From Pseudomonas rhizoryzae (GTDB lineage Bacteria > Pseudomonadota > Gammaproteobacteria > Pseudomonadales > Pseudomonadaceae): a stretch of 64,000 bases of DNA. Positions 1-7,958 of this stretch are shown in pieces. Both the position numbers and the translations under genes were made by a program. The notes beneath the pieces were generated by a model. The model was not told where the DNA came from. It ran no database searches and saw only the letters and a program-made list of their open reading frames with translations. The stretch covers positions 28,151-92,150 of the forward strand of contig NZ_SULM01000014.1 of NCBI RefSeq assembly GCF_005250615.1. Reading direction: 5' to 3'. The number at the start of each line of letters is the position of its first letter. Within the stretch, counting starts at the first letter, position 1.

Positions 1-1
1 G

Positions 2-124
2 GTGGCCGGTACCGTTGCCGTGTTGATCGCCGTGTTCGCGGCCTTCGGCAAGGAGACCCGCGGCATGCGGATTTCCGGGGCGGTGGCCGATACAGCCCCG
101 GTTACGTCGCCGGCTCGCCCATGA
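2..124 (+). CDS. MFS transporter, C-terminal end only (partial)
   Basis: An open frame runs in from the left edge and stops with TGA at 122-124. It encodes about 40 residues: a hydrophobic stretch (VAGTVAVLIAVFAAF) followed by GKETRG and a polar tail. A last membrane helix ending in GKETRG is typical of the C-terminus of major facilitator transporters of the metabolite:H+ symporter type. The substrate cannot be judged from the fragment. The stop lies 23 bases inside the 3' end of the convergent LysR gene, so the two genes overlap tail to tail. Confidence 0.55.
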   Translation: MAGTVAVLIAVFAAFGKETRGMRISGAVADTAPVTSPARP

Positions 125-1013
125 ATCTGAGGATCTCCCCGCGCAGCCAGCGCTCGCCCGGGTCCTGATCCTGGGCGGCGCGCCAGACCAGCGACAGCTT
201 GGCCGGGACGATGGGAAACGGCGGTTCCTCGAGGCGCAGACTGCCACTGGCGGCCAGCGCCCGGGCGGCGTAGTCGGGCACGGTGGCGAGCAGGTCGCTG
301 CCGGCCAGCAGGGCGCCGAGGCCGTTGAAGTGCGGGACGCCCAGGGCCACCTTGCGCGAGCGGCCGAGACGCGCCAGATCGTCGTCGATATTGCCGCAGA
401 GATCGCCGGACATGGACACCAGCACATGGGGTCTGCCGCAGTAGTCGTCCAGGCTCAGGGGCGCGGGATCACGGTCGGCGCGCACCACCAGGGCGCGGAT
501 GTGCCTCAGGGTACGACTCTTGGCATTGGCCGGCAGCTGGGTGGTGTAGCTGATGCCCAGGGAGACCTCGCCGCTGGCGAGCAGGCCGGGCAGGAGCAGG
601 AAGTTGGCGTTGCGCACCACCAGCACGCAGTGCGGCGCCACCTCGCGCAGATGGTTCAGCAGCGGCGGCAGCAGGCCGCATTCGACGTCGTCGGACATGC
701 CGATGCGAAACACCGCGCGGCTGGCGCCGGGATCGAAGTCGTCGACCTCGCTCAGGGCGTTGGACAGGCCATCCAGGGCCGGGCGTAGCCGTTCGAGGAT
801 GGCCAGGGCGCGCGGCGTGGGCTCCATGGCGCGCCCGCTGCGTACCAACAAGGGATCGTCGAAGAATTGCCGCAGGCGCACCAGGGCGGCACTGATGGCC
901 GGCTGGCCGAGAAAGAGTTTTTCCACGGTACGGGTGAGGTTGCGCTCGTGCATGAGGCTTTCGAACACCACCAGCAGGTGCAGGTCGATGCGGCGCAGGT
1001 CGTTGCGGTTCAC
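102..1013 (-). CDS. LysR-family transcriptional regulator
   Basis: A 303-residue protein of normal LysR length. The N-terminal winged helix-turn-helix covers about residues 8-67, with the recognition helix near QPAISAALVRLR. It is followed by a LysR substrate-binding (periplasmic-fold) domain. The DLRRIDLHLLVVFE opening resembles the NodD/PcpR/LinR branch. It is the last gene of a minus-strand series (DoxX, ABM protein, esterase, amidohydrolase, MFS, YcaC-like hydrolase), separated from the hydrolase by a 54-base gap holding a GC-rich hairpin. It may regulate that series. The inducer is unknown. Confidence 0.9.
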   Translation of the reverse strand: MNRNDLRRIDLHLLVVFESLMHERNLTRTVEKLFLGQPAISAALVRLRQFFDDPLLVRSGRAMEPTPRALAILERLRPALDGLSNALSEVDDFDPGASRAVFRIGMSDDVECGLLPPLLNHLREVAPHCVLVVRNANFLLLPGLLASGEVSLGISYTTQLPANAKSRTLRHIRALVVRADRDPAPLSLDDYCGRPHVLVSMSGDLCGNIDDDLARLGRSRKVALGVPHFNGLGALLAGSDLLATVPDYAARALAASGSLRLEEPPFPIVPAKLSLVWRAAQDQDPGERWLRGEILRFMGEPAT

Positions 1014-1030
1014 GGCATCCCTCCGCGACG

Positions 1031-1056
1031 GTCCGGCGCCTGATTGGGCGCCGGAC
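1031..1056 (-). terminator. GC-rich hairpin between ycaC-like gene and lysR
   Basis: A perfect 10-bp inverted repeat (GTCCGGCGCC / GGCGCCGGAC) with a 6-base loop fills the gap between the hydrolase stop and the LysR start. No T-run follows on the minus strand, so it may be an attenuator or mRNA-stabilising hairpin rather than a full intrinsic terminator. Confidence 0.4.
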
Positions 1057-1067
1057 TGCCTCTTCCG

Positions 1068-1691
1068 TTATTTAGCAGCCAGCTTGGCGTAGCTGGTCAT
1101 CAGGTTGCGGTAGTTGGGGATGTGGTTGGACAGCAGGGCGCCCAGGCCCTCGATGTCGTTGCGCCAGTCGCGGTGCAGCTCGCAGGCCACGCTGAACCAG
1201 TTCATCAGTTGCACCCCGGCGGCGCTCATGCGTGCCCAGGCGGCCTGTTGTACGGTCTTGTCGAAGGTGCCGGAGGCATCGGTCACCACGAAGACGTCGA
1301 AGCCCTCGGCGATGGCCGCCAGCGCCGGGAAGGCCACGCAGACATCGGTCACCACGCCGGCGATGATCAGTTGCTTGCGGCCGGTGGCCTTGATGGCGGC
1401 GACGAAGTCTTCGTTATCCCAGGCGTTGATCTGGCCGGGACGGGCGATGTACGGCGCCTCGGGGAACAACTCGATCAGCTCGGGCACCAGCGGGCCGTTG
1501 GGGCCCTGCTCGAAGCTGGTGGTGAGGATGGTGGGCAGACCAAAGAACTTGGCGCTGTTGGCCAGGGCCAGGACGTTGTTCTTGAAGTCGCTGGGAGTGA
1601 AATCCTGCACCAGGGAGATCAGACCGGCCTGGTGGTCGATCAGCAGGACGACGGCATCGTTCTTGTCGAGACGGTTGTAGGGCTTGCTCAT
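1068..1691 (-). CDS. ycaC: Isochorismatase-like cysteine hydrolase (YcaC type)
   Basis: A 207-residue cysteine hydrolase of the isochorismatase-like superfamily. The start reads SKPYNRLDKNDAVVLLIDHQ, with candidate catalytic Asp19 in LLIDHQ and nucleophile Cys118 in VVTDVCVAFPA. Arg84 sits where the family's catalytic lysine would be expected. The length and the VVTDVC motif match the YcaC group, whose physiological substrate is unsettled. It lies between an MFS exporter gene and a LysR gene on the same strand, 44 bases downstream of the former. The context suggests a role in turning over a small amide-like compound. This is inference. Confidence 0.88.
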   Translation of the reverse strand: MSKPYNRLDKNDAVVLLIDHQAGLISLVQDFTPSDFKNNVLALANSAKFFGLPTILTTSFEQGPNGPLVPELIELFPEAPYIARPGQINAWDNEDFVAAIKATGRKQLIIAGVVTDVCVAFPALAAIAEGFDVFVVTDASGTFDKTVQQAAWARMSAAGVQLMNWFSVACELHRDWRNDIEGLGALLSNHIPNYRNLMTSYAKLAAK

Positions 1692-1735
1692 GGTGGAGTC
1701 CTCAGGGGTGGTGGTTGATGAGGTAACGGGCTGCG

Positions 1736-3331
1736 CTAGGCGCCGCCCAGGAGATGGCGGATGGCGATGGGTACGCCGGGGGTCTGGTATTGCCGCGCCG
1801 CCGCTTCCAGGCGCTGTTCGCCCTGGGTGACGCGGTGGTGGTGGCGCAGGTGCTCCAGCCAGGATTCGTCGCAGAAGAATTCCTGCCAGCGGCGCGGCTC
1901 GGCGCTGTCCTGCAGCAGGGCCCAGGAGAAGGCGCCGTTGCGCCGGCGCATGCCGCCGACCGCCTGCATGGCCTGGCGGAAGGCCGGGCCGTGTTCGGGG
2001 GCGATGTCGTATTCCAGGGTGACCATCACCGGGCCGCGCTCGCGGTCCAGGGAGTCGTCGAGCAGCGGTGTCGGCCAGTGCAGCGAGGGGGCGATGTCCG
2101 CCGCCGGGGTGACCGGCAGGCGCAGGCGCCAGGTCAGGACGATGCCGGCCAGCAACACCGCGGCGGCCGCGCTCAGGGCCACGGTCAGGGAGAAGTGACT
2201 GGCCACGGTGCCCCAGAGGGTGCCGCCCAGGGCGCTGGTGCCGAAGAACACCAGGATGTAGACGGCCAGGGCGCGGGCGCGTACCCAGCCGGGAACGGCG
2301 GTCTGGGCCGCCACCTGCAGGCTGGAGAGCACGGCGATCCAGGCCAGGCCGCTGGCGAGCATCACCGGCAGCAGCCAGGCGAAGTCACGGATCCAGGCCA
2401 GCCCCAGCAGGACGAGGGCATAGAGGGCGCTGGCGCCGGCTACGAGCAGATCGCTGGAAAGTCTTTCGCGTAGCCGCGGCAAGAGCATGGCGCCGCCGAT
2501 GGCGCCCAGGCCCACGCAACCGAGCAGGATGCCGAAATCCAGGGCAGTACCCTGCAGGGCCTGGCGGACCAGCAGCGGTAGCAGGGCCATGCCGGCGCTG
2601 GCGCCGAGAAAAAACGCGGCGGTCCGGGCCAGCACCACCTGCAGCTGGGGGGAGCTGCGGGCGTAGCGGAAACCGACCCGGACCGCGCCCAAGAGGCGCT
2701 CCGCGGGCAGCACGGCGGCTGCAGGTTGGCGCCGCCAGGTCAGGAGCGCGACGATGACGGCGAAGAAGGACACGGCATTCAGGGCGAAGGTCAGCCAGGG
2801 ACCGGCCAGGCTGACCAGCACCCCGGCCAGCGCCGGCCCCAGGGCGCGGGCCACGTTCATGCCCAGGCTGGACAGGGCGATGGCCGCGGGCAGCTCGCTT
2901 TTATCCACCAGCTCGGGGGTGAGCGCCGACCAAGCCGGCAGCATCAGCGCGGTGCCCACGCCCATGGCCAGGGTCAGGCCCAGGAGCAGCGGCACGCTCA
3001 TCCAGCCGGCCAGGGTCAGGCTGGCCAAGGCCAGGGCCACCGCGGCCATCCACAGCTGCACGCCGAGCAGATAGCGGCGCCGGTCGACGATGTCGGCCAG
3101 GGCGCCGGCCGGCAGCGCCAGCAGGAACATCGGCAGCGCCCCCGCCACCTGCACCAGGGCCACCGCCAGGGGGCTGGCCGACAGCGAGGTCATCAGCCAG
3201 CCGGCGCCCACCTCGTGCATCCAGGTACCGATGTTGGAGGCGATGCTGGCCAGCCACAGCCAGCGAAAGGTGCGCTGGCGCAGCGGCTGCCAGGGCGAGG
3301 CAGTGTTCGGCGTGAGGGTGGCGGCGGTCAT
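1736..3331 (-). CDS. MFS exporter with C-terminal ABM-like domain
   Basis: A 531-residue membrane protein. The first ~410 residues form a 12-helix major facilitator core (TASPWQPLRQRTFRWLWLA start, PAGALADIVDRRRYL loop after the second helix) of the EntS-like 'transmembrane secretion effector' group. The last ~100 residues (from about VMVTLEYDIAPEHG) are soluble and resemble an antibiotic-biosynthesis-monooxygenase (ABM) ferredoxin-like fold, a known architecture for this family. It starts 11 bases after the amidohydrolase stop, so the two are probably cotranscribed. It probably exports a small compound handled by the neighbouring hydrolases. The substrate is unknown. Confidence 0.88.
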   Translation of the reverse strand: MTAATLTPNTASPWQPLRQRTFRWLWLASIASNIGTWMHEVGAGWLMTSLSASPLAVALVQVAGALPMFLLALPAGALADIVDRRRYLLGVQLWMAAVALALASLTLAGWMSVPLLLGLTLAMGVGTALMLPAWSALTPELVDKSELPAAIALSSLGMNVARALGPALAGVLVSLAGPWLTFALNAVSFFAVIVALLTWRRQPAAAVLPAERLLGAVRVGFRYARSSPQLQVVLARTAAFFLGASAGMALLPLLVRQALQGTALDFGILLGCVGLGAIGGAMLLPRLRERLSSDLLVAGASALYALVLLGLAWIRDFAWLLPVMLASGLAWIAVLSSLQVAAQTAVPGWVRARALAVYILVFFGTSALGGTLWGTVASHFSLTVALSAAAAVLLAGIVLTWRLRLPVTPAADIAPSLHWPTPLLDDSLDRERGPVMVTLEYDIAPEHGPAFRQAMQAVGGMRRRNGAFSWALLQDSAEPRRWQEFFCDESWLEHLRHHHRVTQGEQRLEAAARQYQTPGVPIAIRHLLGGA

Positions 3332-3342
3332 GGCGGCGGTCC

Positions 3343-5301
3343 TCAGAAGCTGAAGCAGGAGCAGCCGAAGGCGCCCCAGAAGCCACTGAAATCGCTGACC
3401 GGCACCCGGCTCTGGCGCGCCCGCTCATGGCCGTGGCCATGCACGGAACAGGCGCCGGCGCACTGGTGCACGGCGGCCTGCAAGGGCGTACCGGGTTTCC
3501 AGTGACCGGGCACCTTGACCACCGGCGACCAGTCCGGCGTGACCGGCAAGGGCGCCGGCCCCAGGCGATCGAATTCCTCGGCGCCATGGACGATGCGGCC
3601 ACCGACCACGGTGAGCACCGACTCCAGGTGCTTGATGGCCTCTTCCTCGACGCTGAAGAAGTCCGCCGAGAGCACCGCCACGTCGGCCAGTTGGCCCACC
3701 CGCAGTTGGCCCTTCTTGCCCTGTTCCGAGGAGAACCAGGCACTGCCCTGGGTGAGCAGCTGCAGGGCGGTGGCCCGCGGCAGGCCCTCTTGGTAGAGCG
3801 CCAGGCCGCCGACGGTGCGGCCACTCACCAGCCAGTACAGCGAGGTCCAGGGGTTGTAGCTGGACACCCGGGTGGCGTCGGTCCCCGCCCCCACCGGTAC
3901 ACCAGCGGCGAGCATCCGCTGGATCGGCGGGGTCTGCTCGGCAGCCTGGGCGCCGTAGCGGTCGACGAAGTATTCGCCCTGGAAGGCCATGCGGTCCTGG
4001 ATGGCGATACCGCCGCCCAGCGCCTTGACCCGCTCGATGTTGCGCGGGCTGATGGTCTCGGCGTGGTCGAAGAACCAGGGCAGGCCATTGAAGGGTACGT
4101 CGCGATTGACTCGCTCGAAGACGTCGAGCATCCGCGAGATGGATTCGTCGTAGGTGGCGTGCAGGCGGAACGGCCAGCGCTGCTCCACCAGGTGGCGCAC
4201 CACGGGTTCCAGATCGGCCTCCATGGTGGGTGGCAGGTCCGGGCGCGGTTCGAGGAAGTCCTCGAAGTCGGCTGCGGAGAAGGCCAGCATCTCGCCGGCG
4301 CCGTTGTGCCGGAGGAAGTCGGTGCCCTGGTGCAGGGTGACGCTACTGGTCCAGTTCTTGAAGTCGGTCAGCTCTTCCTTGGGTCGCTGGGTGAAGAGGT
4401 TGTAGGCGATGCGCACGGTGAGCTGGTCGGCATCGGCCAACTCCTGGATCACCTGGTAGTCGTCCGGGTAGTTCTGGAAGCCACCGCCGGCATCGATGGC
4501 GCTGGTCAGCCCCAGGCGATTGAGTTCGCGCATGAACTGGCGGGTGGAGTTGACCTGGTACTCCAGCGGCAGCTTGGGCCCCTTGGCCAGGGTGGCGTAG
4601 AGGATCATGGCGTTGGGCCGGGCGATGAGCATACCGGTGGGCTCACCGCGGGCATCGCGCTGGATCTCGCCGCCCGGGGGATTGGGGGTGTCCTTGGTGT
4701 AGCCGACCACCCGCAGGGCGGCGCGATTGAGCAGCGCCCGGTCGTAGAGGTGGAGGATGAACACCGGAGTGTCCGGCGCCGCCTGGTTGAGTTCGTCCAG
4801 GGTCGGCAGGCGGCGCTCGGCGAACTGGAATTCGTTCCAGCCGCCCACCACCCGCACCCACTGGGGCGCCGGGGTGCGCTCGGCCTGGTCCTTGAGCAGG
4901 CGCAGGGCATCCGCCAACGAGGGCACGCCCTCCCAGCGCAGCTCCAGGTTGTAGTTGAGGCCGCCGCGGATCAGGTGCAGGTGGGAATCGTTGAGGCCGG
5001 GAATGGCGCGGCGGCCGCGCAGGTCGACCACCTGGGTAGCCGGACCGCGATGGGCCATGGCCGCGCTGTCGCTGCCCACGGCGATAAAGACGCCGTCCTT
5101 GATGGCGACCGCAGTGACCTCGGGGCGCTCGGGATCGACGGTGTGGAGCTTGCCGTTGTGCAGGATCAGATCGGCGTGTTGCATGGTGCCTCCAGGGGCA
5201 GGGTCGGCGCGTCCGGCCAGGGGCAGGACGGACCAGAGCGCGCCGGCGGCGCCCAGCAAGAGGGCGCGACGGCGTTGGGGGTCCAGGGGTTCTTGGCTCA
5301 T
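3343..5301 (-). CDS. Tat-exported amidohydrolase (YtcJ-like, amidohydrolase 3)
   Basis: A 652-residue metal-dependent hydrolase. The N-terminus has RRRALLLGAAGALWSVLPLAG, a twin-arginine-like signal, so the enzyme is probably periplasmic. The amidohydrolase-3 core has the metal-binding HxH pair (His107, His109, in NDSHLHL), later histidines in FRLHATYDE and FDHAETI, and the conserved Asp in GAGTDATR. The last ~40 residues are rich in Cys, His and Phe (CAGACSVHGHGH, FGCSCFSF), an unusual tail that could bind metal. It lies between the PFE-like esterase (45 bases upstream) and the MFS exporter. The substrate is unknown; N-acyl or imide compounds are plausible. Confidence 0.87.
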   Translation of the reverse strand: MSQEPLDPQRRRALLLGAAGALWSVLPLAGRADPAPGGTMQHADLILHNGKLHTVDPERPEVTAVAIKDGVFIAVGSDSAAMAHRGPATQVVDLRGRRAIPGLNDSHLHLIRGGLNYNLELRWEGVPSLADALRLLKDQAERTPAPQWVRVVGGWNEFQFAERRLPTLDELNQAAPDTPVFILHLYDRALLNRAALRVVGYTKDTPNPPGGEIQRDARGEPTGMLIARPNAMILYATLAKGPKLPLEYQVNSTRQFMRELNRLGLTSAIDAGGGFQNYPDDYQVIQELADADQLTVRIAYNLFTQRPKEELTDFKNWTSSVTLHQGTDFLRHNGAGEMLAFSAADFEDFLEPRPDLPPTMEADLEPVVRHLVEQRWPFRLHATYDESISRMLDVFERVNRDVPFNGLPWFFDHAETISPRNIERVKALGGGIAIQDRMAFQGEYFVDRYGAQAAEQTPPIQRMLAAGVPVGAGTDATRVSSYNPWTSLYWLVSGRTVGGLALYQEGLPRATALQLLTQGSAWFSSEQGKKGQLRVGQLADVAVLSADFFSVEEEAIKHLESVLTVVGGRIVHGAEEFDRLGPAPLPVTPDWSPVVKVPGHWKPGTPLQAAVHQCAGACSVHGHGHERARQSRVPVSDFSGFWGAFGCSCFSF

Positions 5302-5346
5302 GGCGGCTCTCGCAGCCCGGACAGCACCTGCTGCCCGGGCCGGTGC

Positions 5347-6165
5347 TCAGCTCGCCACGAAGGCCAGCAGGTCCTGGTTCAGCTGCTCGGCGTGGGTCAC
5401 CGCGAAGCCGTGGGGGGCACCGGCATACACCTTGAGCTCGGCGCCGCGGATCAGCTCGGCGGCCAGCTTGCCGGTGGTTTCGAAGGGCACCACCTGGTCG
5501 GCGTCGCCGTGGATCACCAGGGTCGGCACGTCGATCTTGGCCATGTCCGGGCGGAAGTCGGTCGCGGAGAAGGCGGTGACGCAGTCCAGGGTGCCTTTCA
5601 GCGAGGCCAGCAGGGCGATGTTGAGGGTCTGGGTGAAGACGCCCGCGGAGACCTCCTGGCCCTGATTGGTGCCATAGAAGATCGGCGCGAAGTCGGCGAG
5701 GAACTGCGCGCGGTCCTTCAGCAGACCGCCGCGAATACCGTCGAAGACGCCCTGGTCGACGCCCTGGGGGAAGTCCGGTTTCTGCCCGAACAGCGGGGTG
5801 ACGGCGCCCAGCAGCGCCAGCTTGGCCACCCGCGCCGAGCCGTGGCGCGCCAGGTAGCGACTGACGTCGCCACCGCCCATGGAAAAGCCCACCAGGGTGA
5901 CGTCGCGCAGGTCCAGGTGCTCGATCAGCTCCTTGATGTCGTCGGCGAAGGTGTCGTAGTCGTAGCCATTCCACGGCTGGCCCGAGCGGCCGAAGCCGCG
6001 GCGGTCGAAGGCGATGGCGCGGTAGCCGTGGCTGGCCAGGTGGTGCAGCTGGTAGTCCCACATGTCGGCGTCCAGCGGCCAGCCGTGGCTGAACAGCACG
6101 GGCTTGCCGCTGCCCCAGTCCTTGAAATAGATCTCGACGCCATCGCGGGTGGTGAAGGTGCTCAT
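5347..6165 (-). CDS. Alpha/beta hydrolase, PFE-like arylesterase/perhydrolase
   Basis: A 272-residue alpha/beta hydrolase very similar to the Pseudomonas fluorescens arylesterase and cofactor-free haloperoxidase group. The opening (MSTFTTRDGVEIYFKDWGSG) and length match. Candidate triad: Ser95 in GFSMGG, Asp223 in GDADQVVP, His252 in APHGFAVTH. Family members hydrolyse aryl esters and lactones and can form peracids from acetate and H2O2. No signal peptide is seen, so it is cytoplasmic. The start codon overlaps the stop of the upstream ABM-membrane gene (ATGA), indicating translational coupling. Confidence 0.92.
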   Translation of the reverse strand: MSTFTTRDGVEIYFKDWGSGKPVLFSHGWPLDADMWDYQLHHLASHGYRAIAFDRRGFGRSGQPWNGYDYDTFADDIKELIEHLDLRDVTLVGFSMGGGDVSRYLARHGSARVAKLALLGAVTPLFGQKPDFPQGVDQGVFDGIRGGLLKDRAQFLADFAPIFYGTNQGQEVSAGVFTQTLNIALLASLKGTLDCVTAFSATDFRPDMAKIDVPTLVIHGDADQVVPFETTGKLAAELIRGAELKVYAGAPHGFAVTHAEQLNQDLLAFVAS

Positions 6166-6791
6166 GGTTGTTCGCCTCTAGGGGTGGGGGGAGTGGAAAA
6201 GGCGCCCGAGCGGGCGTTGAGCCAGGGCGCGCACAGACGGCTCACCCGCGGCATGATCAGGAACACCACCAGCGGCACGATGCACAGGGTGATCAACAGA
6301 TTGCTCGGCACCGGCCCGGCCAGCAGCGGATAGCGCGCGAACAGCGGCTGCCACAGCGGCGGGATCAGCATGGTCAGGGGCGCGATGACCAGATAGGTCA
6401 GCACAGCCTGCTTCCAGGCCGGTGGCGGGCGCACGCCGGGGCGTGGCGGGTTGAACCAGAATTCGGCGTCGGCATGCACCTCGGGGGCATCGGCCTCGCG
6501 CAGCAGTGGTGCCACCTCGGCGATCAATGCCTGGCGCTCTGGCGAGGCCAGCCAGGCCTGCAGTTGGTCGACGTCGGCGAAGCGCACCAGGGTAGTAAAG
6601 GCGGCGCCCTCCTCGGCTGGCGGGATGACGTCCACACCGAGATGACCACAGGCCGCGCGGGCGGCGGTGACCGCGCGCTGCAGCCAGCGCTGGTAGGCCT
6701 GGTGCTGGCCGGCCAGCGGCTGGTGACGGATCACCAGGGTGACGATGCGACCGTGGGCCTGTTGCGGGTCTTGCCCGAGTGCGGCGGTCAT
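6162..6791 (-). CDS. ABM-domain protein with two membrane helices
   Basis: A 209-residue protein. Residues ~15-110 form an antibiotic-biosynthesis-monooxygenase-like domain (GRIVTLVIRHQPLAG; FTTLVRFADVDQLQAWLAS). Two membrane segments follow (VLTYLVIAPLTMLIPPL; NLLITLCIVPLVVFLIMP). The start at 6791 gives a 4-base ATGA overlap with the upstream DoxX gene, and the stop overlaps the esterase start in the same way. The function is unknown; the ABM fold often acts on quinones or as a heme/oxygen-linked dimer. A second ABM-like domain is fused to the MFS exporter of the same operon. Confidence 0.82.
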   Translation of the reverse strand: MTAALGQDPQQAHGRIVTLVIRHQPLAGQHQAYQRWLQRAVTAARAACGHLGVDVIPPAEEGAAFTTLVRFADVDQLQAWLASPERQALIAEVAPLLREADAPEVHADAEFWFNPPRPGVRPPPAWKQAVLTYLVIAPLTMLIPPLWQPLFARYPLLAGPVPSNLLITLCIVPLVVFLIMPRVSRLCAPWLNARSGAFSTPPTPRGEQP

Positions 6792-7213
6792 GACAGCGCC
6801 CTCGCGAAGCCGCCCTGGGGCGCGCGGCGGCTGGCCAGCCAGGCCGTCAGCGAATAGCGACCTGGCCCGGTGAGCGCCAGGGTGCCGAACAGCACCAGCA
6901 GCAGCCAGCCGAACTGGCCCTGCTCCAGCGACCACTCCGGATGCACCGCCACCAGCGCGATGAGCAGCAGCCCCAGGATCGGCAGGCAGGCCAGGCGGGT
7001 CGCCCAGCCCAGGGCGATCAGCAGCGGGCAGAGCACCTCGGCGAACACGGCGAAGGCCAGCGTCGGCCAGACGCCCAGGTGCAGCGGGTCCTCGATCAGG
7101 CCGAGTTGCTGGCGAAAGTGCAGCGCCTTGGGCAAGCCATGGACCGCCAACAACAACCCGGCGCCACCCAGGCGCAGGAACAAGAGCCCCAGATCCAGCC
7201 GCGCCTCGCGCAT
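6788..7213 (-). CDS. DoxX family membrane protein
   Basis: A 141-residue protein with four predicted membrane helices (LGLLFLRLGGAGLLLAVHG; LAFAVFAEVLCPLLIALG; LACLPILGLLLIALVAV; FGWLLLVLFGTLALTG), the DoxX/DoxD-like pattern. DoxX proteins are linked to quinone or thiol redox stress at the inner membrane. It is the first gene of the seven-gene minus-strand unit reaching down to position 102. Twin direct repeats lie about 95-125 bases upstream of its start. Confidence 0.85.
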   Translation of the reverse strand: MREARLDLGLLFLRLGGAGLLLAVHGLPKALHFRQQLGLIEDPLHLGVWPTLAFAVFAEVLCPLLIALGWATRLACLPILGLLLIALVAVHPEWSLEQGQFGWLLLVLFGTLALTGPGRYSLTAWLASRRAPQGGFARALS

Positions 7214-7306
7214 GGCCCATCCTCCTGATGAGAGAGTCGGCTGCGAGAAAGGCCTCGCGCCGTCGATGGGGCGGACTTTCGCCCGGACGCCGGGGAGCGG
7301 CCTTGG

Positions 7307-7338
7307 ACGTCTGTGCTGGTTTTTGTACGTCTGTGCTG
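7307..7338. promoter_or_regulatory. Twin direct repeats ACGTCTGTGCTG, 20-bp period
   Basis: The 12-mer ACGTCTGTGCTG occurs at 7307-7318 and again at 7327-7338, exactly 20 bases apart, so both copies face the same side of the helix. They lie in the 297-base gap upstream of the DoxX-led operon on the minus strand and about 170 bases before the DoxX gene at 7511 on the plus strand. This arrangement is typical of a dimeric activator site. The regulator is not identified, and nothing else recognisable was seen in the gap. Confidence 0.45.
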
Positions 7339-7510
7339 TGGCGTGTGGGTGAAAGGATTCAGGTCACAACAACGGCCTGGAGGTATTGAACAGTCAACTC
7401 AGGCATGACGGTAAAACGCCATTCAGCTACTTAATCGAATTCAAGGTGGACAGTAATCTGCCGCCCATCGCATCTATGCCGGATGCCAGACCTTGAAAGG
7501 ACAGCTGACG

Positions 7511-7921
7511 ATGAACACCACCCAAGCCTTCACCGCCACCACCGGCCGCCTGCTGCTGGCCAGCCTCTTCCTGTTCAGCGGCGTGGGCAAACTGCTCGCC
7601 CCCGCCGCCACCAAGGGCTACATCGCCGCCATGGGTATGCCCTTCCCGGACCTCGCCTACCTGGGCGCCCTGGCGGTGGAGCTGGGTCTGGCCAGCCTGC
7701 TGCTGATCGGCTATCGCACCCGCCCGGTGGCGCTGGCCATGGCCGCCTTCGCCCTAGTCACCGCCGCGGTGTTCCACAACCACTTCGCCGATCAGAACCA
7801 GCTGATCCACTTCCTCAAGAACCTGGCCATCGCCGGTGGCCTGTTGCAGGTGGCGGCCTTCGGCGCCGGCGCCCTGAGCGTGGATGGGCGGCGGCCGGTG
7901 CGGTCGGCGCGGTTGGCCTGA
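7511..7921 (+). CDS. DoxX family membrane protein
   Basis: A 136-residue protein with four predicted membrane helices (LLLASLFLFSGVGKLLAP; LGALAVELGLASLLLIG; VALAMAAFALVTAAVF; LAIAGGLLQVAAFGAG). The SGVGKLLAP and HNHFADQNQLIHFLKN motifs are typical of the DoxX/YphA-type group. ATG at 7511 is preferred over the upstream TTG because AAAGGA lies 9 bases before it. Unlike the DoxX at 6788-7213, it stands alone, convergent with a LysR gene. Membrane redox-stress proteins of this type often respond to quinones or thiol oxidants. Confidence 0.87.
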   Translation: MNTTQAFTATTGRLLLASLFLFSGVGKLLAPAATKGYIAAMGMPFPDLAYLGALAVELGLASLLLIGYRTRPVALAMAAFALVTAAVFHNHFADQNQLIHFLKNLAIAGGLLQVAAFGAGALSVDGRRPVRSARLA

Positions 7922-7958
7922 CTCCATCGCCCCTTGCGCGCCCGCTTGACCCTCGCGG

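Noticed and set aside
3427..6333. A 968-codon open frame on the plus strand
   Set aside because: It is antisense to the amidohydrolase and esterase genes, which have clear families; composition (His/Gln/Gly/Val-rich) is the usual shadow of high-GC codon bias.
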